This document shows positions 50,171 through 61,055 of a stretch of DNA of 64,000 bases, one piece after another (positions within the stretch are counted from its first letter, which is position 1; each line of letters begins with the position of its first letter). The notes beneath the pieces were generated by a model that was not told where the DNA came from, ran no database searches, and worked only from the letters and a program-made list of their open reading frames with translations. The stretch spans positions 49,247 to 113,246 of the forward strand of contig NW_026251806.1 in the NCBI RefSeq assembly GCF_025024155.1, read 5' to 3'. Made by a program: the position numbers and the translations under genes. Origin of the DNA: Gamsiella multidivaricata. Its lineage: Eukaryota; Mortierellomycota; Mortierellomycetes; Mortierellales; Mortierellaceae.

Positions 50171-51653
50171 TGCTGATGAGGCGTGTCAGCTACGCGAAGA
50201 CAAGGAGGGAAGGAGGAGAGGTGAAGGGGGTGGGGCGAGGATGAGGATGGGGATGGGGATGAAGTAGATAGGAAAGAGGTGAGGGATTAAAGTGGAGTTG
50301 GAGAGACAGAAGGTGTGATGGGCACAGGAAGGAGGGGGAAACAAAACAATTTTTAAGCGAGTCAGGTACCAGCACCAGCTACCGGCACTCCGAGCGCACA
50401 CTGCAGCGCACGACCAATTGGACATATCAAACCACAACCCCCGACCCTGTGCTTCTAGTGCTATCGACCAGTCCTCCGTCGAGGTGTTTGCCACGCTTGC
50501 TACCTACAGACCCTTCTGGAAAGAAAGACCACATCCACTCATCTGCACATGGACAATGTGTGGGGCGTCAACAGTCTGATGCGACGCTGTCGTTCAAGCT
50601 GGAAATGCGGTTTGATGCACGCTTGCTTTCAAGCAAGCTGATATATAGACAGTTGCTGGCTCCCATACCGATCATGGATGAATGTGTCCTTGCTCTGGCC
50701 CCGCCCTGCTTTCCACCGCCTTTTCCTTCTTGTTCCCCGGCCTCTGCCTCTGCCCTTGCCTTTGTTTGTGTTGCGTTGTGGTGCGAGTGCCTTTTGTTGA
50801 CGACGGGGTCTCCTCTTAGCCCTCACTGTGTTCCTCCTTTTTTCTCATCACAAGGTCCGCAGGGGGTCAAGCGCGTCCCATTTTCCATCTTATTCTTTCG
50901 CTTTCCCTTTCCCTTTCCCTTTCCCTTCTCTTTCTTCGACTCCTGTCCTCGACGATTGAGACTCAGATTGGAAGAGGAGAGAGAGGGGAGGGTCTAGCGT
51001 GTGGGCGGCTCCTTCCTGGATGTCCCATGGACTCATCCTGGAAGCAGTGTTGAAGAGGTTAGCAGCAAGACTGGTGCAGAGGGAAGCAGAGCAAGGGAAT
51101 GAAGCAGTGGCGGGGAAGGTGTAGAGCGGCTGTAATGGGCAATAATACGAAGGACGATGGTATCGCTGAAGCAGCTGCACCGTTGCGTCGTGCTGCGTTG
51201 TTCCCACGCACGGTCGATCGAATGAAGAACGAAAGGATGGGGGATGGAAAGGAACGGATATATAGCCCTGTATGAGTGCATGCTGTGTGGATGAATGTAT
51301 ATCGTACACTGTAGGGCTCTACGCGTCCTTCTTCTTTCACTCACCCGTCCATGCAATCCAAAGTGGATGCGTTCGAACGTCCTTTTCGAGGGAACACCAT
51401 TGGTCGGATTCAAGTACGCGCTCTGCACCGCACAATCACAGACGCGCGTGGTGTCGCTTTTTCACTTTTTGCACACCTTCCCAGTGGCGACAAGTGTCTA
51501 GCCAATCACAGTCCTGCAGCCCAGCTGAAAGGGCGATCAGTTCGCGCCTCCGCCTTCGCATCTCTTCTTTTTCCATCATCCTTTTCCCCTTTCTCTTCGA
51601 AATCATCTTCGACGCACCAAACAACTCAACCCCCAGCAACAAAGACAGCACCC
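50171..51653. promoter_or_regulatory. Divergent upstream region, CLIP-170-like / PLP2
   Basis: 1.48 kb between divergent starts. The CLIP side is GA-rich on the plus strand (50200-50340). A TTTCCC hexamer array occurs at 50902-50927. Long ORFs on the minus strand (50890-51430) are low in information and overlap one another, so I do not call them. No RNA gene is seen. Confidence 0.45.
50902..50927 (+). repeat. TTTCCC hexanucleotide microsatellite
   Basis: About four perfect copies of TTTCCC in the region between CLIP-170-like and PLP2. Confidence 0.8.
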
Positions 51654-52760
51654 ATGGCCAACAACCACGACGAAGACACGGAATGGAACGACATCCTCCG
51701 TGCAAAGGGCATCATCCCTCAGAAAGAGGGCCAGATCACCGAGGCAGACATCATCGACATGATTGACGAGGCCATCGCAAAGCGGAATGACAAGAACTAT
51801 GAGCAGAAGACTGTCGACGAACTTGACGAGCTGCTGGACGAGGACAATGAAGAAGAAGAACGAGTTTTGATGGAGTATAGGTATAAACAAGACAAAACGA
51901 GACTTTAGAATTCAATTGATCTTTTGTCAAAGTATTGACCGGCGACCCCTCTTCTCTTCCTGTCGCGTGCTTAGGCAACAGAGACTCAACGCGATGAAGC
52001 AGGAAATGTCAGAGGACAAGTTCGGAGAGATTCAGCACATTTACAAGACAGATTTCGTTCGCGAGGTCTCTGAAGCGAGCAAAGACATCTGGGTAGTCGT
52101 CTTTTTATATAAGGAATAGTGAGTGTTACTCGTCTCTGAGGCAGAAGGTTTAAGATAAACGAGTGTCTTTGCAAGGGAGAACTGGACTCTCACAATGTCC
52201 TATCCTCAATTACCCTCAATAGCCTGCCCATTTGTAAGCTAATGGGTGCACATCTCGCTACAGTCGCCGCCAGGAACAAAGCAACCAAGTTTGTAAAGAT
52301 CATTGGAGATCAATGCATCCCCAACTATCCCGACCGCAACCTACCCACACTCTTGATCTACGGCAATGGAGACATGAAGACACAGCTCGTTGGAGCAGCA
52401 CAGCTTGGAGGCCTGAACATGAAGCCTGAAGGTAGGTTGTCCTTCTATTTCAGATCGAAAATAACCAATAGACTTTATTTCAAAAGGCTCACATCTATTG
52501 TTATTTTTATATCGAACGTACTAGATATCGAAGCATATCTCCGTCGTGTAGGAGCCATCAAGTTGCCAGAGTCAAGGTCCTCCAAATTTGAAGAGGTTAG
52601 TAATATGGATGGCCCCGCACATGCAGGAGTTTACAATGGTGTAGAGGGCTAACTGCTCGTACTTTGCTCCAACGACGAAACTTAGACCAAGCAATCGTCG
52701 ATCCGCAGCTCAGCAACAGCAGCGCTCAGCGACGACGATGAATACGACAGCGATGATTAG
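51654..52760 (+). CDS. Phosducin-like protein 2 (PLP2 / PDCL3)
   Basis: A thioredoxin-fold co-chaperone of the CCT/TRiC chaperonin, needed for folding of actin, tubulin and other clients. Five exons (51654-51880, 51975-52118, 52223-52431, 52525-52595, 52686-52760) give 241 aa, the usual length. The N-terminus has DTEWNDILRAKGIIP and an acidic DELDELLDEDNEEEERVL helix. QQRLNAMKQEM leads to the thioredoxin-like domain with WVVVFLYKEYLPICKLM, KFVKIIGDQCIPNYPDRNLPT and GGLNM. YLRRVGAI and an acidic C-tail (SDDDEYDSDD) end the protein. Confidence 0.95.
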
Positions 52761-52846
52761 TGTTTTAGACAAATAAAGATGCGTATGTGACACACTCGAA
52801 TCTCTACTTCTGGATCATTGATTCGCCCATTCAGACACGACCGACC
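52761..52846. other. Short tandem intergenic spacer
   Basis: Only 86 bp separate the PLP2 stop from the next ATG on the same strand, with AATAAA at 52770-52775. The downstream gene's promoter probably lies inside PLP2, or its start is further downstream. Confidence 0.4.
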
Positions 52847-54670
52847 ATGAGCAAGGCAGAGGAATGGGAGCCGCGTCGATCTGTACACCGACAGCACCTG
52901 CAAGCAGAACAACATCCATCACAGCTACAGCAGCGTGCCGACCACCGTGCTGCAGACCACCTAAACAGACCAGCGGTATCTTTTTCTACCCACCGCAGTA
53001 ACTTTCGTCAGGGGGTCCGACGTACTACGCCCAGAAGCGTCCCCAGCACTGATCGATCCAGCACCTATCTCGGTAGCCGTTCTAGTTCAGAGACGTACCG
53101 CGGTTCAGAACATCGGGTGCCTAATCGTGAACGTGGGCATGGCGACGGACATAGTTATGAGTCCCTAAGCGCCAAGAAACCCCTCCTGGACGATGAATAT
53201 GAGGGTGATGGCAACGGCGACGGCGACGACATCAACAACAGCGACGACTATGATGATGTTGTAAAATTTCTTACAGGTGCCAGGATGACAAAGGGCGAGT
53301 CCCTTACCACATTCTTGGATCGCACCAAAACAACTGCAACTCCAATTGTGCCCCAGTATGTGCTCCCTAAGGAAAGACTTATAACGACCCCATCAACACA
53401 AGCGCCAATTGCAGCAGATACGGAACCCATCTACACGAGAGATGTAAAGACGCAGAAAACGACTCTTATCAGCCAGGCGGAACTGGAAAGAAGGATGCAG
53501 GCCTTGCGAGAGTCTATCTCCGAGTCAGTACCACCGAGGCGACCCTTGTCGATGCAACCAACCCAAGAGAAGCAACGGCGAGATCTGGCGACGCGCAGTG
53601 GTCAGATTAATAGGCGAGATCTTAAAGACGGAGCAAATTATCCATCTCAGCAACACACGCCCACGGCATCACAGCAGCAACGGAAACAGGCATCGCAACA
53701 GCATAGGATGGAAGCATCTCAGCATAGGAGGGAGGCGCTGCGCTCAAGAGCCCATCGTTCCGATCTCAAGCACAAATTCAGCAGCCATCTACAGTCCTGG
53801 AATACACACACATCATGGCCAACGATGTCAGCCGGCGAGAGCTCTGCGAGTGACGCGCCCTATCGTAGCAATGCTGCTCGGCGCTGGCGCATGCAGCATA
53901 CAAAGGGGACGTCCAGGAGAGAATCGATCTCTGGATCAATGCCGGACTCCAGCTCCAGCATAGACTCGGAATATCGCGACCCTGTCAAGCAGATCTCAGG
54001 AGGCCTATCAGCCGATCCGACAACCTCAGCCCTGGCACCAATTGCAGAGCGGAAGATCAGAAGGTCTTATTGCGGATGGATCGTAATCCGTCTTTTTCGG
54101 TTCTTCCTCTGGACGCTGGTATCAATGACAATACAGGTGGTCGTCATGGGAATCTTGTTCAGGTAAACAGCAATCTGCCATTCAAATTCCTCGCATCCTA
54201 AAAGACTATACTCTGTCTAAACACCACTTTCTATTACTTTATTTTTTGTACTATATTTCATAAGACCCACCTCATCAGTGGCCCATCTATCGACTGAAGG
54301 CTCCCGTGGAAGTGTCCCCAGAGCCGTTGCCTACAGTGGACGAGACTATGTTGCCGATCAAATAGGATTCTACACGTTTCTTGATGACGGATTTGGTCAA
54401 CACACGCTCGCATATTGTCACGATCTATGGGAGTTTCCAACTGATCCAACAAGTCTATATTATGGCAGACGCATCTCGTCCTTACGGAGTCGCATTCTCG
54501 ATGCAATGGCAAAAGCGCGCCTCATCATAGCCAGCGCATCGAACGCGGCCATTGGGTCAAGGCCCTTGCAGTATTTGTGGTTGAAGATCAGGGGGATTGT
54601 AGTGGGCTGGGATCGAGTTTGGAACGGAGGTAGAGAAGAGAACGACGCGCTTGAATGGCTCTATCATTGA
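52847..54670 (+). CDS. Unknown protein with one transmembrane segment
   Basis: I do not recognise this family. Two exons (52847-54162, 54265-54670) give 573 aa. Residues 1-405 are hydrophilic, rich in Arg, Gln, Ser and His, with an acidic Asp/Gly stretch (DEYEGDGNGDGDD) and QQQRKQ/QHRMEASQHRREA repeats. A single hydrophobic segment at about 411-437 (IVIRLFRFFLWTLVSM...) would make it a type II protein with Arg-rich flank on the cytosolic side. The C-terminal 130 residues form a compact globular part (YVADQIGFYTFLDDGFGQ, YYGRRISSLRSRILDAMAKA, YLWLKIRGIVVGWDRVW). It may be tail-anchored with a lumenal domain. Phases close across the intron, which supports it as a real gene. Confidence 0.7.
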
Positions 54671-55900
54671 GCTGTAGCGGTACCGTCCAAATAAACGACC
54701 GGTATCCTCACTATCAAACAGATTGTGGAAGGGGGTGCCAGACATACATTCAATTGAGCACACTTTTTTCGAGGGAGCGAATCCCATAAATATAACATGG
54801 TTAATCGGTCCGTGCTGCTTTCATTCGACTTCGCCCAGCATCGCACGCATTATTATTTTTATTTTACTGCCACAATACACTGTTTTGCTAAAAGTTTTGT
54901 TTCGATAAAACAATGAACCCTGCAAAGAAGAGGTATCCATGAGGGTTTCCGACCTGGTGTATAATAAAAATAGACCAAGATTTATCAATCGTTTTCTTTA
55001 ATCTACGACTACCTTCTTTCTTAAACACATCTCTTGCGTTCATGGATAGATTTGCAGTGGTTTAGCGAAGTTTTCTGGAACCGGCGGGGGACCCTACAAG
55101 CTTGTCCCGCGTCTAAAGATAACAAGGGAGAGGGCATCATGAGAAGAGCAGCAAGCACCCTTCACCCTGTCGAACCCGTAGCGAATAAGCGGGCCGAAGG
55201 GGTTGGTTTACACATGATAATTTAGACGACGCCGATTGTTGTTTTTTTTTTTGCGACCAACTTTACAGTCGATCTCCAACGGAGAAATATGCACTCTCAA
55301 AAATGGCACGTTTCATCCCTGTTCTCCTGCGATCACAGAATCCGCTCGTGGAATCCTCATCCTTCTACCATGCCTCCAGTCGAATTCAAACGAAATGTCT
55401 CGATGCCTCGTAATGAGTACTCCGCAACCTTATTGGTGCTGGACCCGCTCACGAGACCCCAGTAAAGACTGCCGCCACCGAGTGTCTTTCCCTGGTTATT
55501 GGCGTTTGGCATGAAGGTCGCACAAGAGGCCATTCGCTTGTTCCTCGCCCCAGAGAACCAAAGACCATTGGCTGCTCCAGGACTAAGATTTGCAACAAGG
55601 CTGGTGAACCAGTTGCCTTCAACACCGTCCAGTAGACCCTCTGGACTTGATGAACCCCCCTCGATAAGGCAGCATCATCTACAACAACAATGGGTCAATA
55701 TTGCATTGAAGTGAAGATGACATTGAGCAGCGATTGGGGAGAATGGACAAGAAGTCCCAGATAAGCCTGAAGCAATTTGCAAGATTTGCAGCACGACACC
55801 GACAGAAAGCACGAAAAGGTACAGCCTGGCTAGAGGACCTGATAGCAAAGGGAGCATTGATTAGGTTATCAGCATGCAATGGATTGCTTATGGCGCGCTC

Positions 55901-56012
55901 AGAGGGCGCCCCACCTAGAGGGTACCTTACACAGTGGGCACCCCGCCTAGAAGGTACCACACCCAGAAGGTACCGCATCTAGCAGATCCCACACTCAGAG
56001 GGCACCGCACCT
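55901..56012 (+). repeat. 16-bp minisatellite, seven degenerate copies
   Basis: Seven consecutive 16-mers fit the pattern AGARGGYACCxCACCT. The first is agagggcgccccacct and the last agagggcaccgcacct. The phase is perfectly kept over 112 bp with one to six changes per unit. Confidence 0.85.
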
Positions 56013-56373
56013 CTCGGCTAAGGTATCGTGTCGTGCAAGTCATGGACGCCATGGAGACGCGCGTGGTGTAGGGCAATATGGGATGGGAGATGGTTGGGGA
56101 CAGAGGTTGATGGAGCGGTGATGGTGAGACGATACAGAATTTGCGGTATTATTATGAGGTTGTTGACAATAAAGAATTGACAGGTCCCACAGAAGACGCT
56201 AGGAGAAAATGCCTCAAGGCACACCGGTTTGACATACTTTTCGAAGGGCCCGCCCTCTTTCCTTCTTTTCTTCCTTCACTCTCACAGACTTACACTTGCA
56301 ACTTCAAGCGCACGTACACACTCACCTCGCCGCTACTGAACTCCTCCACCTCCTCCCCATTGGTGCCTCGCCC

Positions 56374-56394
56374 CTCTCTCTCTCCCCCTCTCTC

Positions 56395-56430
<36 letters not shown>

Positions 56431-56438
56431 TCTCTCTC
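56374..56438 (+). repeat. CT microsatellite in leader of the His-rich gene
   Basis: A C/T-only stretch containing about 14 pure CT dinucleotides (56398-56426), 40-100 bp upstream of the next start codon and probably in its 5' UTR or core promoter. Confidence 0.8.
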
Positions 56439-56476
56439 ATTGCCATTGGATCACTGAACTCTCTCATTCAGCGGCC

Positions 56477-59284
56477 ATGGAATCGCACACCAAATCACCT
56501 TCCCCTGGAACACACTCTCACACTGTAAGCGAACAATCCAACAGCAAAGCCAGTGGCACCAGTGCACATAGCGAGGACGCATTACACCCTCAAGGGGAGC
56601 GTGAGACCAAATCAGACTCGCTGTATCAGAGTCGAGGAAACCTCGATACCCTGGCCGCCGCAGCCCTAAAGCCCCTCTCGGACGACACCAGCGACAACCA
56701 CAGATATAGGGAATTTCCACACTCGTCCAAATCATACCAGCAGCAACGACATGCACATCTGCAGGAGCATCCGTCTCGTCCACTGCAGGACCTGAATAGT
56801 GACAGGGAGAAGGAGACAAGAACGTCAGAGCAGCATTATGGCACTAGGAAGCATATGGATGATACCTCGAGATATCACTATAGAGAACATGGCCAGCAGG
56901 TTTCTGACGATGACTCGGATGACAACCAGACGAATCGACACCGCCAAGAGCAGGAGGGCGAGTCGCCACAATATCACTCGTCGAGATCGCCCCACAGATC
57001 GTATGGGCCAGGCCAGTCAGCCAAGGTAATGGGACTACGCCCGTTTTGGTCGTGCTTTTTTCAATGAGGGGATCAAACGTGGGTTCTCGGCGCTTACCGT
57101 TCTTCTTCTGACCCTCTCTGCGGCTAATGTACATGTCACCGCGCCTCATTTCTTCTACGACGTCCAGCCCAGTACTCGCTCGACGATGTCTATCTCCTCC
57201 TTGCTAGGTAAGGCACAGTTTATTCTGCGCCCTTTTCTTTCTTTTCTTTGATCCCGTGCACTCATTCTTCCCTGCAAAAAAAGAAAAGAAATGGCCAGGG
57301 CGCTCAAGAGGATGAGAAAGTGAAATATCTCACGGAGCTGCTGCATATCAGCATTGTAGTACGATGGCTGCTTTGTGGTACAATGCTAAAACAAGGCTCT
57401 TACTGGCCCTGCACTTTTTAGACAGCGAGATCAGGCCATGCCATCAGAGGAACTCTGGGAGCGAGGAGGGCGACGTTGATAGTGGAGCATTGGAAGTTAA
57501 TCAACAGCAGAAGCAGCAACATCACCATCATGACCAAGTGCCGCATTCATATCCAGGAGATACAATGCACCATCATCACCGTCACTTGCCGCACCCGCAT
57601 CATCAACACCAACATCTTCATGGACGTGTACACCATCATCATCCTCAGCATGTTACACACCCGCATGTTATACACCAGCATGCGCATCAACATACCGCGC
57701 CCCCACATCATCATCATCACCATGTACACCAGCACTCTCTGCACCATGAAAAATCGACGCATACTTCTGCGTTTTCATACATGCCACGGTCGCTTGGTCT
57801 TGTACGTGTCCTGCCGGGATGACCTAAAATAGTCTTTATTTATTTATTTTTCCCACAAGGATACTAATGACAACGCGCGCTTTTTGATAACGTCCTATTA
57901 GAGACTCAACCCACGACTGAAGGTGAACGCGACACAGGTGTACATATCTTATCTGATCCAGCTCGATCAAATGGTTCGTGTCACGCCAGAATTTGCTCCG
58001 CAGTTGTCCTCCCCCCATGGTCTGATTTCACTTTACTAATCCTGTTTAGTACATTTGGCGCCCTGCACTTCCGTTTCTTTCCAGCAACGAGCCCAACATC
58101 TGATGCGGTCTTCAGAAAAGAGAAAATCGGTCCATGACACAGTCGCCAGCCATTCTGATCCCGCAGGACACCCCCCACATAAGCACCACCAGCACCCTCA
58201 CGCTCGCACGCCCAGCTGTGGTGAATCGACTTGTAGCGCGCAGGTGGTCCCTCGAGAAGAAGAGGTCGCCGGACGCTGTGAGGGCACATTGTCACCGTCG
58301 GCTTGCGATACTACCGCCTTAGACGAGCGACCCAAGCGCTACTCCAATAAACCGGACGGTGCAGATTCGGTAGCGGATGAGAATTGCATGCAGATGGTCG
58401 TAGCCTCCTCCGAGACTGTAGACAGGAGCTCGCCTCAGATATCGCGACAGACACAGCAGCAGCAGCAGCACCTGCACACGCACGCCCCGCACCAACATAC
58501 ACACCTGCATCCGCACGGACACGGACATGCGCATGCGCACGCACATCTACACGCGCATCATTCTGCGCCGGTGTTGCCGGCCCATATCCATCCAGCACAG
58601 CACCATCACCACATCATCCCGTCGCTGCCTGTGAAGCTGGATCGAGGCACAGCCAAGGCGAGCGGATCGACGGCGGTACATAGGCATCATACGTTACACC
58701 ACCACCATCCGCATCATCATCCGTACCATCCAAACCATCCGAATCATCAACACCATTTCCATCACCATCTCGGACATAACCACCATGCGCACCATACGCA
58801 TAGCACACACGGGCACAACCACATGCATGTGCACCAGCATCCGCATCCGTATCATGCGCACACACACGCACGTGCACGTAATGGGCATGTACACACGCAC
58901 ACGCCACTGGCGCAGAATGCGTACCCAAGGTCGACTCTTCAGGAACGAAAGAACGCACAGATGCTGGCGCTCCCGGCGCCTGCGGTTCGAAAACAGGGTC
59001 GACAATCAGTCTCGCCAGTGACGGAGGATGACCACCAACAGCCAAAGAGGCAGCAACAGCAACAGCAACAGCAGCGGCAGCAGCAGGATATAGAAGGACA
59101 AGAAGACGGCCGTGGAGGGTCTCGACGGGGGAGTGATGTGAACACGGAGGATGCGCAGCCGCGACTAGAGAATGGGGACTCTTCGCCGCTGCCACAACCA
59201 CTGCCAAAGTCTAGGTCCCCAACACAACCGGTGGTGCCGATAGCGGTCTCGGCACGAGCTGCGAACGCCATGGCGGTGGATTGA
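56477..59284 (+). CDS. Histidine-rich protein of unknown function
   Basis: I do not recognise the family. The model has six exons (56477-57025, 57173-57207, 57289-57377, 57422-57801, 57902-57973, 58085-59284), about 774 aa. Residues 1-183 are Ser/His/Arg/Asp-rich. The short middle exons encode the only ordered-looking parts: YSLDDVYLLLAR, DEKVKYLTELLHIS and RLNPRLKVNATQVYISYLIQLDQM. Exon 4 and the last exon are extremely His-rich (HHHHHHVHQHSLHH, HHHHPHHHPYHPNHPNH, runs of HxH), with a Gln run near 59055-59090. The C-terminus is Ser/Pro-rich and ends NAMAVD. The 44-nt intron at 57378-57421 is unusually short, and the exon 5 to 6 junction uses a GTTCGT donor. These two joins are the weak points. 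His density suggests metal binding or condensate formation, by inference. Confidence 0.6.
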
Positions 59285-59377
59285 CTCGGGAGCACAGATA
59301 TCCAAGAAATAGAGTGATCACGACTGTAGAAATAAATCTAATTGTACTTTTAGCACTGACCACTCTCAAGTTGTTGT

Positions 59378-59378
<1 letters not shown>

Positions 59379-59414
<36 letters not shown>
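59379..59414 (+). repeat. T36 homopolymer downstream of His-rich gene
   Basis: About 36 consecutive T residues, roughly 95 bp past the stop codon of the His-rich gene. Confidence 0.9.
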
Positions 59415-59415
<1 letters not shown>

Positions 59416-60189
59416 GTATTGTAGCGACAAGCGGATGTGGTTTTGTGTTCATTTTCTTGTTTGAGAGTTGCCACCAAATTCGAAGGGTCTGTTGTGGCTG
59501 TGCGTCTGCTGAGCATATTTTCTAAGTAACAACTCAAAGTTTCAGTCTAGCCCAAAGCTGACTATATTCGCCTTTAGATAGGTTCAATAAGTGGCCGCTG
59601 AGCTATCAATAGAACGCCATTCAACTTCTCACACTTTCTACCATGACAACCATCAAAAAACTTATGCCTATTAGGTCCTCGATTTATATGAACACTTCCC
59701 CGTACATTCTGGTATATACAGATCAGTGATTGATCTATAACTTCATTGTATTTGTAAGTAGATAGACTTGATAATAAAATTGGTCCTTCAAAGGACATCT
59801 CATATTTTGGGTTCTCATCACTAAGAATGTTAAACGTTAGTGTAACAGGGTTCCATCGATTCCTCGAACAGCTTCCCTCCCGAGCTGACGCGTCGTCTTG
59901 GTTCCCGCACCCGCGGGCGACTGACTAAGGTTGCTGGCGTATTAAATTTAGCGGCAGGGAGGGTCATTCGTTACTAAGAGAGCGAGAATGGATTTTAAAG
60001 ACGATGAACCCCCCACCCCCAGACCCAATAGTGTCATCACCAACACAAGGTCGACCTCAAAGACAACTGAAGCCCTCGATATAGGGAAACATTGACGGAA
60101 ATCATGACGAAGTTCAACAACACCAGAGCAACGAACACCTACAGGACGATCGTACAGCAATTGAGCTCACGCTTTAATATGGACGCACG
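59415..60189. other. Unassigned sequence between His-rich gene and rRNA relic
   Basis: 775 bp without a supported gene. On the minus strand, 59574-59798 reads as a 74-codon ORF containing ICIYQNVRGSVHINRGPN and KFFDGCHGRKCEKLNGVLL. It looks protein-like but is isolated, with a possible acceptor (CTTAG) near 59823. It may be an exon of a lost gene. The part from 59850 to 60180 could be spacer DNA that came with the rRNA fragment. I cannot assign it. Confidence 0.3.
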
Positions 60190-60636
60190 GCAGCGCACAG
60201 TACACCGCTACTTAAAACTTGCCTGCAATTGATTTATATCTTCCAACATTTGGATCAAATATCCATAGGAGCCTCATAAAGCCCTCCCGCTCTACAAGAC
60301 CACCCCACATAGCATGATTCAGGACTCGAGGAACTATTCATACTCAATTAAAAATCGGAAAAGGCGGTAGTCGTCGCGTTCTAGCGCGGGTTCTGACTTA
60401 GAGACGTTCGGCCATAATTCAACGGATGATAGCTTCGGGCCATTGCCTGCTCAGGTAGGCCCAAATATCGGTTATCCGCATGAACAGTTCCTCTCGTACC
60501 AAGTTCAATTACTATTGCAACAACATTTCATCAGTAGGGTTAATCTAACCTGTCTCACAGCGGCCTAAACCCAGCTCACGTTCCTTATTAATGGGTGAAC
60601 AATCCAACACTTACTGAAATCTGCTTCAGTATGGCG
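60190..60636 (-). pseudogene. Large-subunit (28S) rRNA 3'-end fragment, diverged
   Basis: Read on the minus strand, this matches the 3' part of nuclear LSU rRNA. Landmarks are GAAGCAGATTTCAGTAAGTG, TTGGATTGTTCACCC, AACGTGAGCTGGGTTTAG, GAGACAGGTTAGATTAACCC, CTACTGATGAAATG, ATAGTAATTGAACTTGG, TACGAGAGGAAC (sarcin-ricin loop), CGAAGCTATCATCCG and ATTATGGCCGAACG with CTCTAAGTCAGAAC. Several near-invariant positions are changed, and the 5' two thirds or more of the molecule is missing. It is therefore best read as a relic copy and not a working rDNA unit. The 5' edge is fairly sharp near 60636. The 3' edge is uncertain. Confidence 0.75.
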
Positions 60637-61055
60637 AGTGCGTTGTTGGATGTAGGTCTGGAGTCGGCCACAGCGGTGTTACTGGTGGTATTGGCCAGGG
60701 TCGGTGAAAGAAGTTGGGATGACAGTTTCCGCAAGGGGATTGTTTGAAATCGGGAGAGTTGTGTTTCTCTTGCGCGTAATACTTAAGACAGCGGGCTGCC
60801 GTGGTCAATGTTTACGCGCACACAATACCCCAGGACCCTAGCTTGATTCCTTCATTGTTCATTGCTTTCTCCCGCTCTTTAGTTTTTCTAACCCATTGGG
60901 TGCTTTAATTCGTGTCCTTGACTACCACTTTTAATCTATGAACTTGTCATGGACAAAGACAGCTCTGCATATTGTCTTCAGAAGCACAATCCATGCGCTA
61001 GAAGATTGGCAATGAGACATCGTTGCTAATCTCCTATTTGCATGGCCTTCACCTT
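60637..61055. other. Region between rRNA relic and STAND gene
   Basis: 419 bp. It includes the 3' UTR of the minus-strand WD40 gene. A 60-codon minus-strand ORF (60626-60808) overlaps the edge of the rRNA match and is not called. No RNA gene is recognised. Confidence 0.4.

Larger units (their letters stand above)
54671..56476. other. Long intergenic stretch with degraded coding-like remnants
   Basis: 1.8 kb without an intact gene. Between 55260 and 55900, short protein-like segments appear in different plus frames: PPVEFKRNVSMPRNEYSA, then EAIRLFLAPENQRPLAAPG with RFATRLVNQLP, then ISLKQFARFAARHRQKARKG with WLEDLIAKGALI. Stops and frame changes separate them. They could be the remains of a transposon or host gene. 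I cannot name it. A 16-bp minisatellite and a CT microsatellite follow. Confidence 0.35.

Noticed and set aside
50890..51428. Overlapping minus-strand ORFs (90-140 codons) between CLIP-170-like and PLP2
   Set aside because: Several frames are open at once because the region is pyrimidine-biased. None has recognisable motifs or splice structure.
57476..57832. An Ile/Thr-rich 118-codon ORF
   Set aside because: It is the shifted frame of the CAC/CAT-rich exon. The His-rich frame continues the gene style seen downstream.
60626..60808. A 60-codon minus-strand ORF beside the rRNA match
   Set aside because: It overlaps the rRNA relic, has no start context or introns, and short ORFs next to rDNA are a known annotation artefact.
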